DNA from: AB-629-J13 sp964518835
GTDB taxonomy: Bacteria; Fidelibacterota; Marinisomatia; Marinisomatales; AB-629-J13
NCBI GenBank assembly: GCA_964518835.1
Contig: CAZFKU010000033.1
Location: 1 to 15,593, forward strand
DNA length: 15,593 nt
Reading direction: 5' to 3'
Part shown: piece after piece, positions 1-7,823 of the stretch
Numbering within the stretch: position 1 is the stretch's first letter
Layout: each line of letters begins with the position of its first letter
Position numbers and translations under genes: made by a program
The notes under the pieces: generated by a model
Databases searched by the model: none
Seen by the model: only the letters and a program-made list of their open reading frames with translations
What the model was told of the DNA's origin: nothing

Positions 1-930
1 CCCAAAAGCCCCAATAAAATATTTTCTATCGTTGGTTAGAATTATTGAATATACTTTTTGATCTTCGATGCGGTTTTCCATTCCGGATGGTGATTCTAAC
101 TGGATAAATTTCCTTCCATCATAACGGTAAAGTCCCTTATCCGTGCCCACCCAAAGATCCTGGCTATTACCCATGAAAAGAGATCTAATGACATTAGAAG
201 ATAGTTTTCCTGAACCTTTTGCTTTTGTTATATCACCACTGTTTATTTTGAATAATCCTTGCAGTGTTCCCGCCCATGCCTGTCCCGGTTCTGTTATTAT
301 TATGCTTGTTACTTTTGAATCACCTACAAATTTTGAAAGATCATATTCTTTAATCGAACCCCCATTATCAGCGTAAAGCATCCCTTTCCCTCCATACCAG
401 ACTTCATTCTGGTAGTTATCAATAGCTGTGATGATTTTACTCCCCAGATTAATATGGGAATTAAATTTTCCATCTTTATGGGTAAACACTCCCTTTTCAG
501 TCGTCAAAACAAGATTCCCGTCCCTGTCAACCGCAGATGTATATATTGTTTTTCCATAGAGTCCGGTGATGGGTTCAAATCCTCCATTTATGAGTTGAAA
601 TGCGCCATTTGTTTCAGACACAGCAATAAGATCACCTGCAGATGTTCTGATGACATTTTTTATATTGCTTGCTGGCAGTCCTGATTCTGTCCCGTAATTA
701 TTAAAAGTTGTTCCGTTAAAATGAGTCACTCCACTCGTGGTTGATAGCCAGATAGAATTATCATCGTCCACAAAAACGTCATAAATATAATTACTGGAAA
801 TACCGTCCACAGTGAGGTAATTTTTCCATATCCCTCGATTGCCGTTGATAGATGGATTTTGAGATAATAGTATTGTGATTGAGCATACAATAAACAGGAT
901 ATTTTTTATTCGTTTATCTTTTTGGTTCAT
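1..930 (-). CDS. Reg_prop beta-propeller protein, N-terminal part (cut by left edge)
   Basis: An uninterrupted frame of 310 codons runs leftward from an ATG at 930 and leaves the window with no stop. AGGAAG lies 7 bases before the ATG. Residues 1-24 are a basic then hydrophobic export signal ending near LLSQ. The rest is a repeated pattern of about 40 residues, each unit ending in a form of [DN]-x-[IL]-W-[VL]-G-T-x-x-G-[LV]-x-x-x-x-G. Blades are visible near residues 59-76, 100-118, 139-156, 176-193, 217-234 and 258-275, and a seventh starts at 303. This is the two-component-regulator propeller repeat, found in periplasmic sensor domains of hybrid kinases and in stand-alone secreted proteins. 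What follows the propeller (kinase, guanylate cyclase, sorting domain or nothing) is outside the window, so no signalling role can be assigned. The family call is firm, the function open. Confidence 0.85.
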   Translation of the reverse strand, partial: MNQKDKRIKNILFIVCSITILLSQNPSINGNRGIWKNYLTVDGISSNYIYDVFVDDDNSIWLSTTSGVTHFNGTTFNNYGTESGLPASNIKNVIRTSAGDLIAVSETNGAFQLINGGFEPITGLYGKTIYTSAVDRDGNLVLTTEKGVFTHKDGKFNSHINLGSKIITAIDNYQNEVWYGGKGMLYADNGGSIKEYDLSKFVGDSKVTSIIITEPGQAWAGTLQGLFKINSGDITKAKGSGKLSSNVIRSLFMGNSQDLWVGTDKGLYRYDGRKFIQLESPSGMENRIEDQKVYSIILTNDRKYFIGAFG

Positions 931-1015
931 TTTATTTCTTCCTGGCAGGGTAGAGATTAGATGAAAAAGGGATTCTGTTATTCATTGGTTAATAAAGATT
1001 TATGATTGATTGTCC

Positions 1016-1032
1016 ACCATAATAAATATGGT
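1016..1032. repeat. Short inverted repeat in the gap before the propeller gene
   Basis: ACCATA and TATGGT (1016-1021, 1027-1032) form a perfect 6-bp inverted repeat around a 5-base spacer. It lies in the 152-bp gap between the stop of the reductase gene and the start of the propeller gene, both on the minus strand. It could be an operator or weak hairpin. In an AT-rich gap this can arise by chance, and no T-tract follows on either strand, so it is not a terminator. Confidence 0.2.
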
Positions 1033-1082
1033 AGGCACTGTAAAATTTAAACAAAATATCTGCAGGAAAAAATCTTCAATAT

Positions 1083-2318
1083 TTAATCTTCAACTGAATA
1101 TTCAAACTCCATTCCCGCTTTTCTTAACCTGTCTACCAATGCATTTCCCATTGAAGTTGAAGGAGTCAGAATTCCATAATTATCAGGTAAATTTTTATCC
1201 TGTGCCAAACAAATAGCTGATTCTGCAATCATGAGAGCGGTTCCGGAGTATCCCGGATCAGAATTACAAGATATGGTAACTTTTAATTTTTTTCCATCTT
1301 GATTTCCGATTAGTTCCAGAATGAATAACCCATTGGCACGTGATGTTTCAGATGGACCTTCTCCAGGTTTTGGTAAAATAGTGTTTTTCAATATACATTT
1401 TGTAAATCTAAAATAAAGAAGTGTGATAAACAATCCCAGTCCCAATCTGTTAATTTCTGCTCTAAATCTGCTAAACCACCCAATTGAATAAGTTGATACT
1501 TCGTCATAAATGAAATCATTCCCGTATTTAAAATTAAGTAGTGCATTTGTTCTTCTTACGATAGCAGAGTTAGATCGAGACATGATAAAGGGTCCCACCC
1601 ATTTATGGATTGTTTCGTCCCATCCAATTTTTTTTAAATCCGGTTGTTTGGGTCCAACCGGAACTCCTTTTGGATAAAGGGAGTATGGATTATTCAATAT
1701 TTTTCTGATGGATTTGTCTTTTGATTTTCTCATAAGCTCCAGCATGCTGGCAATGGTTCCTCCGCTGACACCACCTTTTATCTTTTTCACATAAAGTCTG
1801 ATTTTATTTAATGGCTTCTCCTGATTTTTGATTGCTTCATTTTGAAGCATCAATACACCCAGGTCGGACGGAACTGAATCAAATCCACATGAATGTACAA
1901 TTTTGACTTTAGAAGAAACTGCAGAATCATGAAATTTTTCCATAGTTTGATGGATGAATGGAATTTCACCTGTCAAATCACAGTAATGAGTTTGAGTCTG
2001 TACACAGGCTTCAACCAGTGAAAGTCCATATTTAAGATAAGGTCCAACGGTAGATAAAATCACTTTAGTGTTGGAGGTAATTTTAGTAAGCGATTCAAGG
2101 TCAAAACTATCTCCGGTTAAGATCTGTAAAATTTTTGGATGTTCGATTTTTAAACCATTTCGAACTTTTTCCAGTTTTTCACGGTTTCGTCCGGCAATTG
2201 CCCATTGTAATTGGGAATGCTCAGAAACTCCATAATTTTCAACTAAATATTGACACACCAGATTTCCGGTAAAGCCTGAAGCTCCCCAGATTACAATATC
2301 AAATTCTCGTTTTTCCAT
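1083..2318 (-). CDS. Saccharopine dehydrogenase-like / trans-acting enoyl reductase family oxidoreductase
   Basis: This 411-residue protein opens with a Rossmann nucleotide-binding motif, G12-A-S-G-F-T-G18, followed by AGR at 42-44. That pattern marks the NADP-binding half of saccharopine-dehydrogenase-like proteins. Other family blocks are VGPYLKYG near 91-98, HYCDLTGE at 111-118, HSCGFDSVPSDLG at 142-154, GGTIAS at 186-191, KPGEGPS at 317-323 and TPSTSMG near 385-391. The length and these blocks match the mycobacterial trans-acting enoyl reductase (Rv2953 type) and eukaryotic SCCPDH rather than true lysine-pathway saccharopine dehydrogenase. A hydrophobic stretch near 293-310 could touch the membrane, as in SCCPDH. 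The likely role is reduction of a lipid-like enoyl or keto substrate, but the substrate is unknown and no polyketide or lipid-synthesis genes are adjacent. No clear Shine-Dalgarno precedes the ATG. It is divergent from the MscS gene. Confidence 0.85.
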   Translation of the reverse strand: MEKREFDIVIWGASGFTGNLVCQYLVENYGVSEHSQLQWAIAGRNREKLEKVRNGLKIEHPKILQILTGDSFDLESLTKITSNTKVILSTVGPYLKYGLSLVEACVQTQTHYCDLTGEIPFIHQTMEKFHDSAVSSKVKIVHSCGFDSVPSDLGVLMLQNEAIKNQEKPLNKIRLYVKKIKGGVSGGTIASMLELMRKSKDKSIRKILNNPYSLYPKGVPVGPKQPDLKKIGWDETIHKWVGPFIMSRSNSAIVRRTNALLNFKYGNDFIYDEVSTYSIGWFSRFRAEINRLGLGLFITLLYFRFTKCILKNTILPKPGEGPSETSRANGLFILELIGNQDGKKLKVTISCNSDPGYSGTALMIAESAICLAQDKNLPDNYGILTPSTSMGNALVDRLRKAGMEFEYSVED

Positions 2319-2344
2319 TACAAAATTTAATTATAGATTTTGGT

Positions 2345-2372
2345 TTGTCATATTTAAATACAATATTCTAAT
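2345..2372 (+). promoter_or_regulatory. Candidate sigma70-like promoter for the MscS gene
   Basis: TTGTCA (2345-2350) and TCTAAT (2367-2372) each match the -35 and -10 consensus at five of six positions, 16 bases apart. A start near 2379 would leave a leader of about 20 bases before the ATG at 2400. The gap is strongly AT-rich, which makes chance matches easy, and the FCB group often uses a different promoter pattern. Confidence 0.3.
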
Positions 2373-2399
2373 CATATTTTTTCTATATTCTGCACTTCT

Positions 2400-3452
2400 A
2401 TGAATTGGATACAAGATAATTTACTACCATTTCTGAGCTATCCTTTAGTGCAAACTGCCTTAATTGCCATTGGCGCAATTTTTATTGCAAAACTCGCCGA
2501 TGTATTTTTCACCAGGATTTTCAGAAGATTTGTGTCGAAAACCCAGACAAACTTGGATGATAAAATAGTAGACCTGTTACATCGTCCGATTTTTTATTCC
2601 ATCATTTTCATTGGGCTGTCTATTGCAGTCAAGCGGGCTGGTTTTCCCGATTATATAGATTTTGGTCTGGTGGGATTATTCAAGACTATTACGATTTTAA
2701 TTTGGCTCGTAATAATGATTCGAATTTTTGTCCTGTCTATGGAATGGGCATCCAATCGTACTTCCAGCAGACTTTTACAAAATAAGACACTCCCGTTATT
2801 CAATAATTTGGGGAAAATATTAATAACAATTTTCGGTGCTTATTTTATATGTCTGAGCTGGAATATAAATATCAACGGGTGGCTGGCATCAGCAGGAGTG
2901 CTGGGTGTTGTTTTGGGCTTAGCAGCAAAGGACACCGTTGCAAACTTCTTTGCCGGTATTTTCCTCATGGCAGATTCTCCATTCAAGGAAGGAGATTATA
3001 TTTTGCTGGACACGGGTGAAAGGGGATATGTAAAGTATATGGGTATCCGCTCCACCCGCATTATGACACGGGATGATATTGAAATAACCATTCCCAATTC
3101 AGTGATTGCATCTTCAAAAATTGTGAATGAAAGCGGAGGACCGGAGGATATAGAAAGGGTGAGAATCACTCTCCAAGTATCTTATGGATCGGATATTGAC
3201 TCGGTGAAGGAATTGTTGAAAAAAATTGCAGTGGAAAATTCCAATGTTATGGATCACCCTGAACCGAGAGTACGATTTAGAGAATTTGCAGATTCAGGTT
3301 TGAAACTGCAGCTTTTGTTTTGGATTTATAAACCGGAGATCAGAGGAAGAACGGTTGATTCAGTAAATACGGATATTTATAAACAATTTGCTCAAAACAA
3401 AATCTCAATACCGTTCCCCACAATGAATGTCATTTTACCGGAAAGGGAATGA
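2400..3452 (+). CDS. MscS-family mechanosensitive channel
   Basis: This is a small-conductance mechanosensitive channel homologue of 350 residues, predicted in the inner membrane, which would release solutes under hypo-osmotic stress. Hydrophobic segments lie near 15-38, 64-80, 92-114, 134-154 and 159-190. The last is the pore-lining TM3, with the Gly/Ala-rich run GVLGVVLGLAAKDTVANFF and then FAGIFLMADSPFKEGD at 184-199. The beta domain follows, with the family signature G-x-x-G-Y-V-K-Y-M-G-I-R-S-T and IPNS at 231-234. The C-terminal alpha/beta domain ends in the typical ISIPFP at 335-340. With five membrane segments it is longer than E. coli MscS (286 residues, three segments) and closer to the medium-length homologues. 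The start has no clear Shine-Dalgarno. It is followed by a 204-base gap, so it is probably its own transcript. Confidence 0.92.
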   Translation: MNWIQDNLLPFLSYPLVQTALIAIGAIFIAKLADVFFTRIFRRFVSKTQTNLDDKIVDLLHRPIFYSIIFIGLSIAVKRAGFPDYIDFGLVGLFKTITILIWLVIMIRIFVLSMEWASNRTSSRLLQNKTLPLFNNLGKILITIFGAYFICLSWNININGWLASAGVLGVVLGLAAKDTVANFFAGIFLMADSPFKEGDYILLDTGERGYVKYMGIRSTRIMTRDDIEITIPNSVIASSKIVNESGGPEDIERVRITLQVSYGSDIDSVKELLKKIAVENSNVMDHPEPRVRFREFADSGLKLQLLFWIYKPEIRGRTVDSVNTDIYKQFAQNKISIPFPTMNVILPERE

Positions 3453-3577
3453 ATCCACTCGCAATGGGAGATAAAACCCAATGTGATTATATTCTTAAAA
3501 ATACCCATTAAAAATGACTATTCAGGTTTTCCATTTTATTTTCAACCTTCAATTAATATACCCCAACATTTTTGGCG

Positions 3578-3612
3578 GGGATAAACTGACAAATCAGAAT
3601 GGGACTTATCCC
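3578..3612 (+). promoter_or_regulatory. Nested hairpin in the leader of the haem-copper protein gene
   Basis: GGGATAA (3578-3584) pairs perfectly with TTATCCC (3606-3612). Inside it CTGA (3586-3589) pairs with TCAG (3594-3597) around a CAAA loop, leaving 1 and 8 unpaired bases on the two sides. A competing pairing, CCCC 3561-3564 with GGGG 3577-3580, would disrupt the outer stem. It lies 44 bases before the ATG at 3657. No run of T follows, so it is not an intrinsic terminator. It may be a regulatory leader structure or an operator. Pairing is seen directly; function is inference. Confidence 0.25.
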
Positions 3613-3656
3613 AAAAAGAACCTAATTGAATTTGACTCAGGATTGGAGAAAATTGT

Positions 3657-6137
3657 ATGAAAAATTCCCTATTTTTATTCATTTTATTTGTGAATGTTGT
3701 CTATTCTCAGAATAATTCCACTTGGGATATCATTCAATCTGAAATTCTGGATATAAATTGCACCATCGGCTGCCATGTTCAAGGTTCATCCTTTGCTGAA
3801 CAATCCAACCTGATTCTTACAGAAGATGTTGCTTATGCTCAACTGGTGAACGCATTTCCACATAACTCAGCCGCAATGTCCGATGGACTTTTGAGAGTGG
3901 GAACGGAAGGTCTTTCCAGTCTTTATACCAGTTTCATGTGGGAAAAAATTAACGCTCCGGACCACGAGCATTTTTATACTGATCACCCTTATTACGGAGC
4001 GATCATGCCTCTTGGACTTCCGGTTTTGACGAATGGAGAACTTGATTTCATCAGGGAATGGATTATAGGAGGTGCTCCGGAAGAAGGTGAAGTCGCAGAC
4101 ACTTTATTGTTTGAGGATACAACCCGGTACGAACCTCCGGTTTTTGAAATTTTATCACCTCCGGAGCAGGGAATTCAATTTCATTTAGGTCCATTTGAAA
4201 TTTCTTCAGGGCTGGACAGAGAGTTTTTTTATTACCATCCTATTGAAGAATCCCAAGATATTTTTATTAAAAAAGTAGAAATAAATATGCGTCCCGGGAG
4301 CCACCATTTTATTGGTTATACCTTCGGACAAAACATGCCGGAGGTGTTGTATCCCGAACCATTTGTCTTTAGGGATTTGCGGGATGAGGATGGAAATTAT
4401 ATTCAGGAAAACATGGTTCAGATGGCATTTCATCAGTTTGGTGTAGGAACTCAATGGCCCCACTTGGATTATCATTTCCCCCCTGGTGTTGCACTCAGGA
4501 TGAACCCAAACCTGGGGTTTGATTTAAATTCCCATTATGTGAATTATTCTGATACAACCATGATTGGGGAGGTCTATCTGAATCTTCATACATTGGAACC
4601 AGAACAGGTGGTCAAAGAAGCGAATATTCTAATGATGAATAATGGGGATATTAATTTACCACCCAATCAGGTTACAACTCTCACTCAAACGTTTTGGATT
4701 GGAAATATGTTTCCTGAACCAATTTCTATATTTCAATTATTCAGTCATGCACATCAACATATGCTGGAATTCAAAGTATATGTAGAAGGTGGAGAACAAG
4801 ACGGGGAACTGATATATGTTGCAAATGACTGGGCGCATCCTCCCATTTTGGAATTGGAACCGCCGCTGTATTTGGAATTGACTCAGGGTTTAACTCTCGA
4901 AGCAACATACGATAACTGGACCGACGAAACTCTGGAATTTGGTTTTTTAAGCACAGATGAGATGATGATCCTTTTTGGATATTATTATTTTGGAGAAAGT
5001 CCGCAGGTAGTTTCACTTACCATTCAGGAAGGATGGAATTTAGTAGGACTTCCTTTTGAAATTGAAGATACATTAGTGGAATCCGTATTTCCTCAGTCTT
5101 CTCCCGGTACGCTCTATTCATTTAACGGGACCTACACCGATGCTTCAGTATTAGAATTTGGAAGTGGTTACTGGCTATATTTTGATGAAGATGAATCTAT
5201 AGTTTTATCCGGGAATACTGTAGAAACGAATGTGGTTAATCTGACAGAAGGTTGGAATCTCATATCAGGAATTTCTTCCACCGTGTCCGTCAGCGGGATT
5301 TATGATCCCCAAAATATTCTGGTTCCCGGAACCGTTTATGGTTTTAACGGTACGTATTTTTCTTCGGATGTTTTATCCCCCGGGAAAGGATATTGGATCA
5401 ATGCAATTCAAGATGGGAGTATTTTACTTTCAGCGAATAACACTCAAAATAGAATAAAACAATCTTCCCAGGATGAAAATTTAAACTCGATTTCATTTGG
5501 AAAAATGTCCTTGTACTTCGGGTGTGAAAATTCCACTATCAACACATTAAGTTACACCCTACCGCCCAAACCACCAACCGGTGGAAAAGACATCCGTTTT
5601 TCTGGTGACACAAAACTCTGCACAACAGACGAATGTTTGATTGAGGTTATGAACTCAACAGAAGTCCTGCAAATAACCTATAATATCCAACCTTTCGAAG
5701 GTCTCCCGATAAAATCAGGAGAAGTTCCACCTTCGCAAGGTGCTCCTGTTTGGATGTTGGTAAATGAAAAAAACCATGAACAATTCACTCTGTCCGGAAT
5801 TGGAGAATTAGAAATTACTGGTGATATTTCTGAATTGATTTTAAGAAAATCCACCGCTTCACAAACTCCAACTGAGTTCGTTCTCTTTCCGGCACATCCA
5901 AATCCGTTTAATCCGGTAACAATGATTCAATTTTCTGTTGCAGTGGGAAACCACAATGTGTCTTTACAGGTTTATGATATCACCGGAAAATTGGTTGAGA
6001 CCCTTGTGAATGAAAAACTATCTTCAGGAATTCACACCGTAAAATGGAATGGAACCGGATTTTCCAGTGGAGTATATTTTGTTTTGTTGACTGATGGGAC
6101 CCATCAATTAACAAAGAAAATTGTATTATTGAAATAG
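3657..6137 (+). CDS. Secreted cytochrome-c-like / PHM-like copper monooxygenase fusion with C-terminal sorting domain
   Basis: This is an 826-residue exported protein; GGAG lies 8 bases before its ATG. Residues 1-18 are a signal peptide ending VVYSQ. A cytochrome-c-like domain spans about 22-145, with C35-x3-C39-H40 and a distal MP at 117-118 in a typical PLGLPVLTNGELDFIREWI context. Residues 160-445 look like the catalytic core of copper type II monooxygenases (PHM/DBH): H216-H217, H293, H364-x-H366 and M436 match the ligand order HH, H, HxH, M. The HxH-to-Met distance of 70 equals that of mammalian PHM. Two homologous beta modules follow (about 452-519 and 527-592, each with EGWNL and G-Y-W). 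Then comes a beta-rich stretch to 735. Last is an 85-residue sorting domain with HPNPFNP (747-753) ending KKIVLLK, as in type-A type IX secretion substrates. The likely role is extracellular or surface oxidation of an unknown substrate. The CX3CH spacing is unusual for haem c. Confidence 0.85.
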   Translation: MKNSLFLFILFVNVVYSQNNSTWDIIQSEILDINCTIGCHVQGSSFAEQSNLILTEDVAYAQLVNAFPHNSAAMSDGLLRVGTEGLSSLYTSFMWEKINAPDHEHFYTDHPYYGAIMPLGLPVLTNGELDFIREWIIGGAPEEGEVADTLLFEDTTRYEPPVFEILSPPEQGIQFHLGPFEISSGLDREFFYYHPIEESQDIFIKKVEINMRPGSHHFIGYTFGQNMPEVLYPEPFVFRDLRDEDGNYIQENMVQMAFHQFGVGTQWPHLDYHFPPGVALRMNPNLGFDLNSHYVNYSDTTMIGEVYLNLHTLEPEQVVKEANILMMNNGDINLPPNQVTTLTQTFWIGNMFPEPISIFQLFSHAHQHMLEFKVYVEGGEQDGELIYVANDWAHPPILELEPPLYLELTQGLTLEATYDNWTDETLEFGFLSTDEMMILFGYYYFGESPQVVSLTIQEGWNLVGLPFEIEDTLVESVFPQSSPGTLYSFNGTYTDASVLEFGSGYWLYFDEDESIVLSGNTVETNVVNLTEGWNLISGISSTVSVSGIYDPQNILVPGTVYGFNGTYFSSDVLSPGKGYWINAIQDGSILLSANNTQNRIKQSSQDENLNSISFGKMSLYFGCENSTINTLSYTLPPKPPTGGKDIRFSGDTKLCTTDECLIEVMNSTEVLQITYNIQPFEGLPIKSGEVPPSQGAPVWMLVNEKNHEQFTLSGIGELEITGDISELILRKSTASQTPTEFVLFPAHPNPFNPVTMIQFSVAVGNHNVSLQVYDITGKLVETLVNEKLSSGIHTVKWNGTGFSSGVYFVLLTDGTHQLTKKIVLLK

Positions 6138-6181
6138 GTCAGAGCATTAAAAAACGTTTATTTAAATCGGTGAATTGAAAA

Positions 6182-6340
6182 ATGAGTTCCATGTTGACAA
6201 CAATATTAGTGGGAGCATTCCTCTTCCTGCTTTATGTATTGATCGAAATAATCAATCTGAAAAAAGAGGTCAGGAAATTATCAAATATATCGGATTATTT
6301 ACTGAAAAAGGTCAAATCACTGAAAAGTGAAAATGAGTAA
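6182..6340 (+). CDS. Small single-helix membrane protein (52 residues)
   Basis: The ATG at 6182 opens 52 codons ending TAA at 6340. Residues 4-25 form one strongly hydrophobic helix (TTILVGAFLFLLYVLIEII). A lysine/glutamate-rich, helix-forming tail follows, with leucines spaced as in a short coiled coil (about 26-52). This layout is common in small bacterial membrane peptides with a cytoplasmic tail. A second ATG at codon 4 is an alternative start. The Shine-Dalgarno is weak. It sits 44 bases after the copper protein and 85 before the Yip1 gene, on the same strand. I recognise no family; the helix-plus-charged-tail composition is the main reason to believe it is coding. Confidence 0.5.
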   Translation: MSSMLTTILVGAFLFLLYVLIEIINLKKEVRKLSNISDYLLKKVKSLKSENE

Positions 6341-6425
6341 TTTTCAATCCGCAAAATAAATGTGAAACAAATCAATCACAAAACCATATAGACATTTTAA
6401 AAATTAAAATCAAAAAAGGAATTAT

Positions 6426-6971
6426 ATGAGCTTTACAATTTTTAACCGCATGTTCAGGGCATCGAAGCTGGATGTGGATCTCTATGAAGAAGTGGAAGCG
6501 GATAAAACCCTGCTGACTGAAGCCATGGTGGTTGTCATACTTTCCAGCATCGCTGCAGGAATTGGGTCATGGTCCATGGGTCTTGGTGATTTATTTACCG
6601 CAACAATAGGTGAACTGATCAGTTGGTATGTGTGGGCATTCATCGTTTTTCTTATCGGTACAAAACTGCTGCCCGAACCTCAGACCGTTGCAGACCATGG
6701 TGAACTTTTACGAACTATTGGATACAGTAGCGCACCGGGAGTTATCAGGATTTTTAAATTAATTTTACCATTTGACGGAGCGATTGATTTTATTGCTACA
6801 GTCTGGATGCTTGCAGCTATGATCGTTGCGGTTCGGCAGGCACTTGATTATGAATCCACCATGCGGTCAGTAGGCGTTTGTGCATTGGGATTGCTGGTCA
6901 AGATTATTGCATTGACTTTTATTTTACTGGCACTGGGATTTCTCTATAGTGTAGTGGGGAAAGCTGTTTAA
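6426..6971 (+). CDS. Yip1-family integral membrane protein
   Basis: AAGGA lies 5 bases before the ATG. The 181-residue product has a short polar N-terminus (1-30). Hydrophobic segments lie near 32-57, 63-80, 105-116 (short, amphipathic), 120-137 and 149-178. Family marks are GELLRTIGYSSAPGVI at 92-107, the tryptophan in ATVWMLAAMIVAVRQAL at 124-140, and a conserved ALD followed by a polar S-x-x-R. These match the Yip1 domain as found in bacteria, where its biochemical role is not known. The stop codon lies in the same frame as the following SDR gene, only two codons before that gene's GTG start, so the two genes are almost certainly co-transcribed. Confidence 0.8.
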   Translation: MSFTIFNRMFRASKLDVDLYEEVEADKTLLTEAMVVVILSSIAAGIGSWSMGLGDLFTATIGELISWYVWAFIVFLIGTKLLPEPQTVADHGELLRTIGYSSAPGVIRIFKLILPFDGAIDFIATVWMLAAMIVAVRQALDYESTMRSVGVCALGLLVKIIALTFILLALGFLYSVVGKAV

Positions 6972-6977
6972 ACAGGC

Positions 6978-7823
6978 GTGAAGCCAAAAGTTTGTGTTAT
7001 TTCCGGTGCAACCGATGGAATCGGTAAAAGAACGGCTGAAGTTTTAGCTGAAAATGGATATACACTGGGTATTTTAGGGAGGAATAAAGAAAAGGGTAAA
7101 AGTGTTGTCAGGGGATTGTCTGAAAAAACAGGGAATCCCGAAATTCATTATTTCAATGCGGATTTATCACTCATGTCAGAAGTCAAAAGAGTGGCAGGAG
7201 AAATCCAGAACAAATTCCCTGTTATTGATGTATTATTAAATAATGTAGGAGCAGCATTTTTTGAAGAGACCTATACATCGGAAGGGTTTGAGACCACATT
7301 TGCCCTGAACCATTTGAGTTATTTTTTATTGACTAAGCTGCTGCTAAATAATTTGAATTCAGAAAGTGGTACCCGTGTTGTAAATGTAGCTTCCGATGCA
7401 CATTTTGGTACTGATATAAATTTTGAGGATATTCAAGGTGTAAAGCCCTATGGAGGGTATGAAAATTATAAGAAGTCAAAACTCATGAACATTTTATATT
7501 CTTACGAACTGGCAGATAGACTTGAGGAAAAACCAATCACCGTCAATTGTCTTCATCCCGGATTTGTAGCAAGTAAATTCGGACATAATAATTCAGGTTA
7601 TAAAGTTGCTTTTTTAAAACTGGCTCAAAAACTTAAAGCCATAAATTTGGAGGAAGGTGCGGAAACAAGTGTTTATCTTTCCTCTTCCTCTGAAGTAGAG
7701 GAAATCAGTGGAAAATATTATTATAATAAAAAGGTAAAAGAAAGTTCACCTGAATCTAGGAATGTAGAATCAAGAAAAAAACTTTGGGATGTAACGGAAG
7801 AACTTTTAGCAGGATTCAGTTAA
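6978..7823 (+). CDS. SDR-family NAD(P)-dependent oxidoreductase (retinol-dehydrogenase-like)
   Basis: This is a 281-residue classical short-chain dehydrogenase. The cofactor motif is S-G10-A-T-D-G14-I-G16, NNVG lies at 88-91, and the catalytic set is N111, S139 (NVASDAH), Y164 and K168. HPGFVAS at 193-199 follows, as in the retinol dehydrogenase/WW-domain oxidoreductase-like branch. The start is GTG at 6978: an in-frame stop lies two codons upstream, and the cofactor motif begins at residue 9, so no later start can work. There is no good Shine-Dalgarno at normal spacing (only AGG directly before the GTG), which suggests translation by ribosomes finishing the Yip1 gene. The substrate cannot be read from sequence. 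The 3-prime end overlaps the convergent FKBP gene by 4 bases. Confidence 0.9.
   Translation: MKPKVCVISGATDGIGKRTAEVLAENGYTLGILGRNKEKGKSVVRGLSEKTGNPEIHYFNADLSLMSEVKRVAGEIQNKFPVIDVLLNNVGAAFFEETYTSEGFETTFALNHLSYFLLTKLLLNNLNSESGTRVVNVASDAHFGTDINFEDIQGVKPYGGYENYKKSKLMNILYSYELADRLEEKPITVNCLHPGFVASKFGHNNSGYKVAFLKLAQKLKAINLEEGAETSVYLSSSSEVEEISGKYYYNKKVKESSPESRNVESRKKLWDVTEELLAGFS

Noticed and set aside
143..684. Plus-strand open frames within 143-376 and 454-684
   Set aside because: Both are antisense to the propeller gene, whose repeated blade motifs show that the minus strand is coding.
3561..3580. Intrinsic terminator after the MscS gene (CCCC...GGGG)
   Set aside because: The stem is only 4 bp and no T-tract follows on the plus strand.
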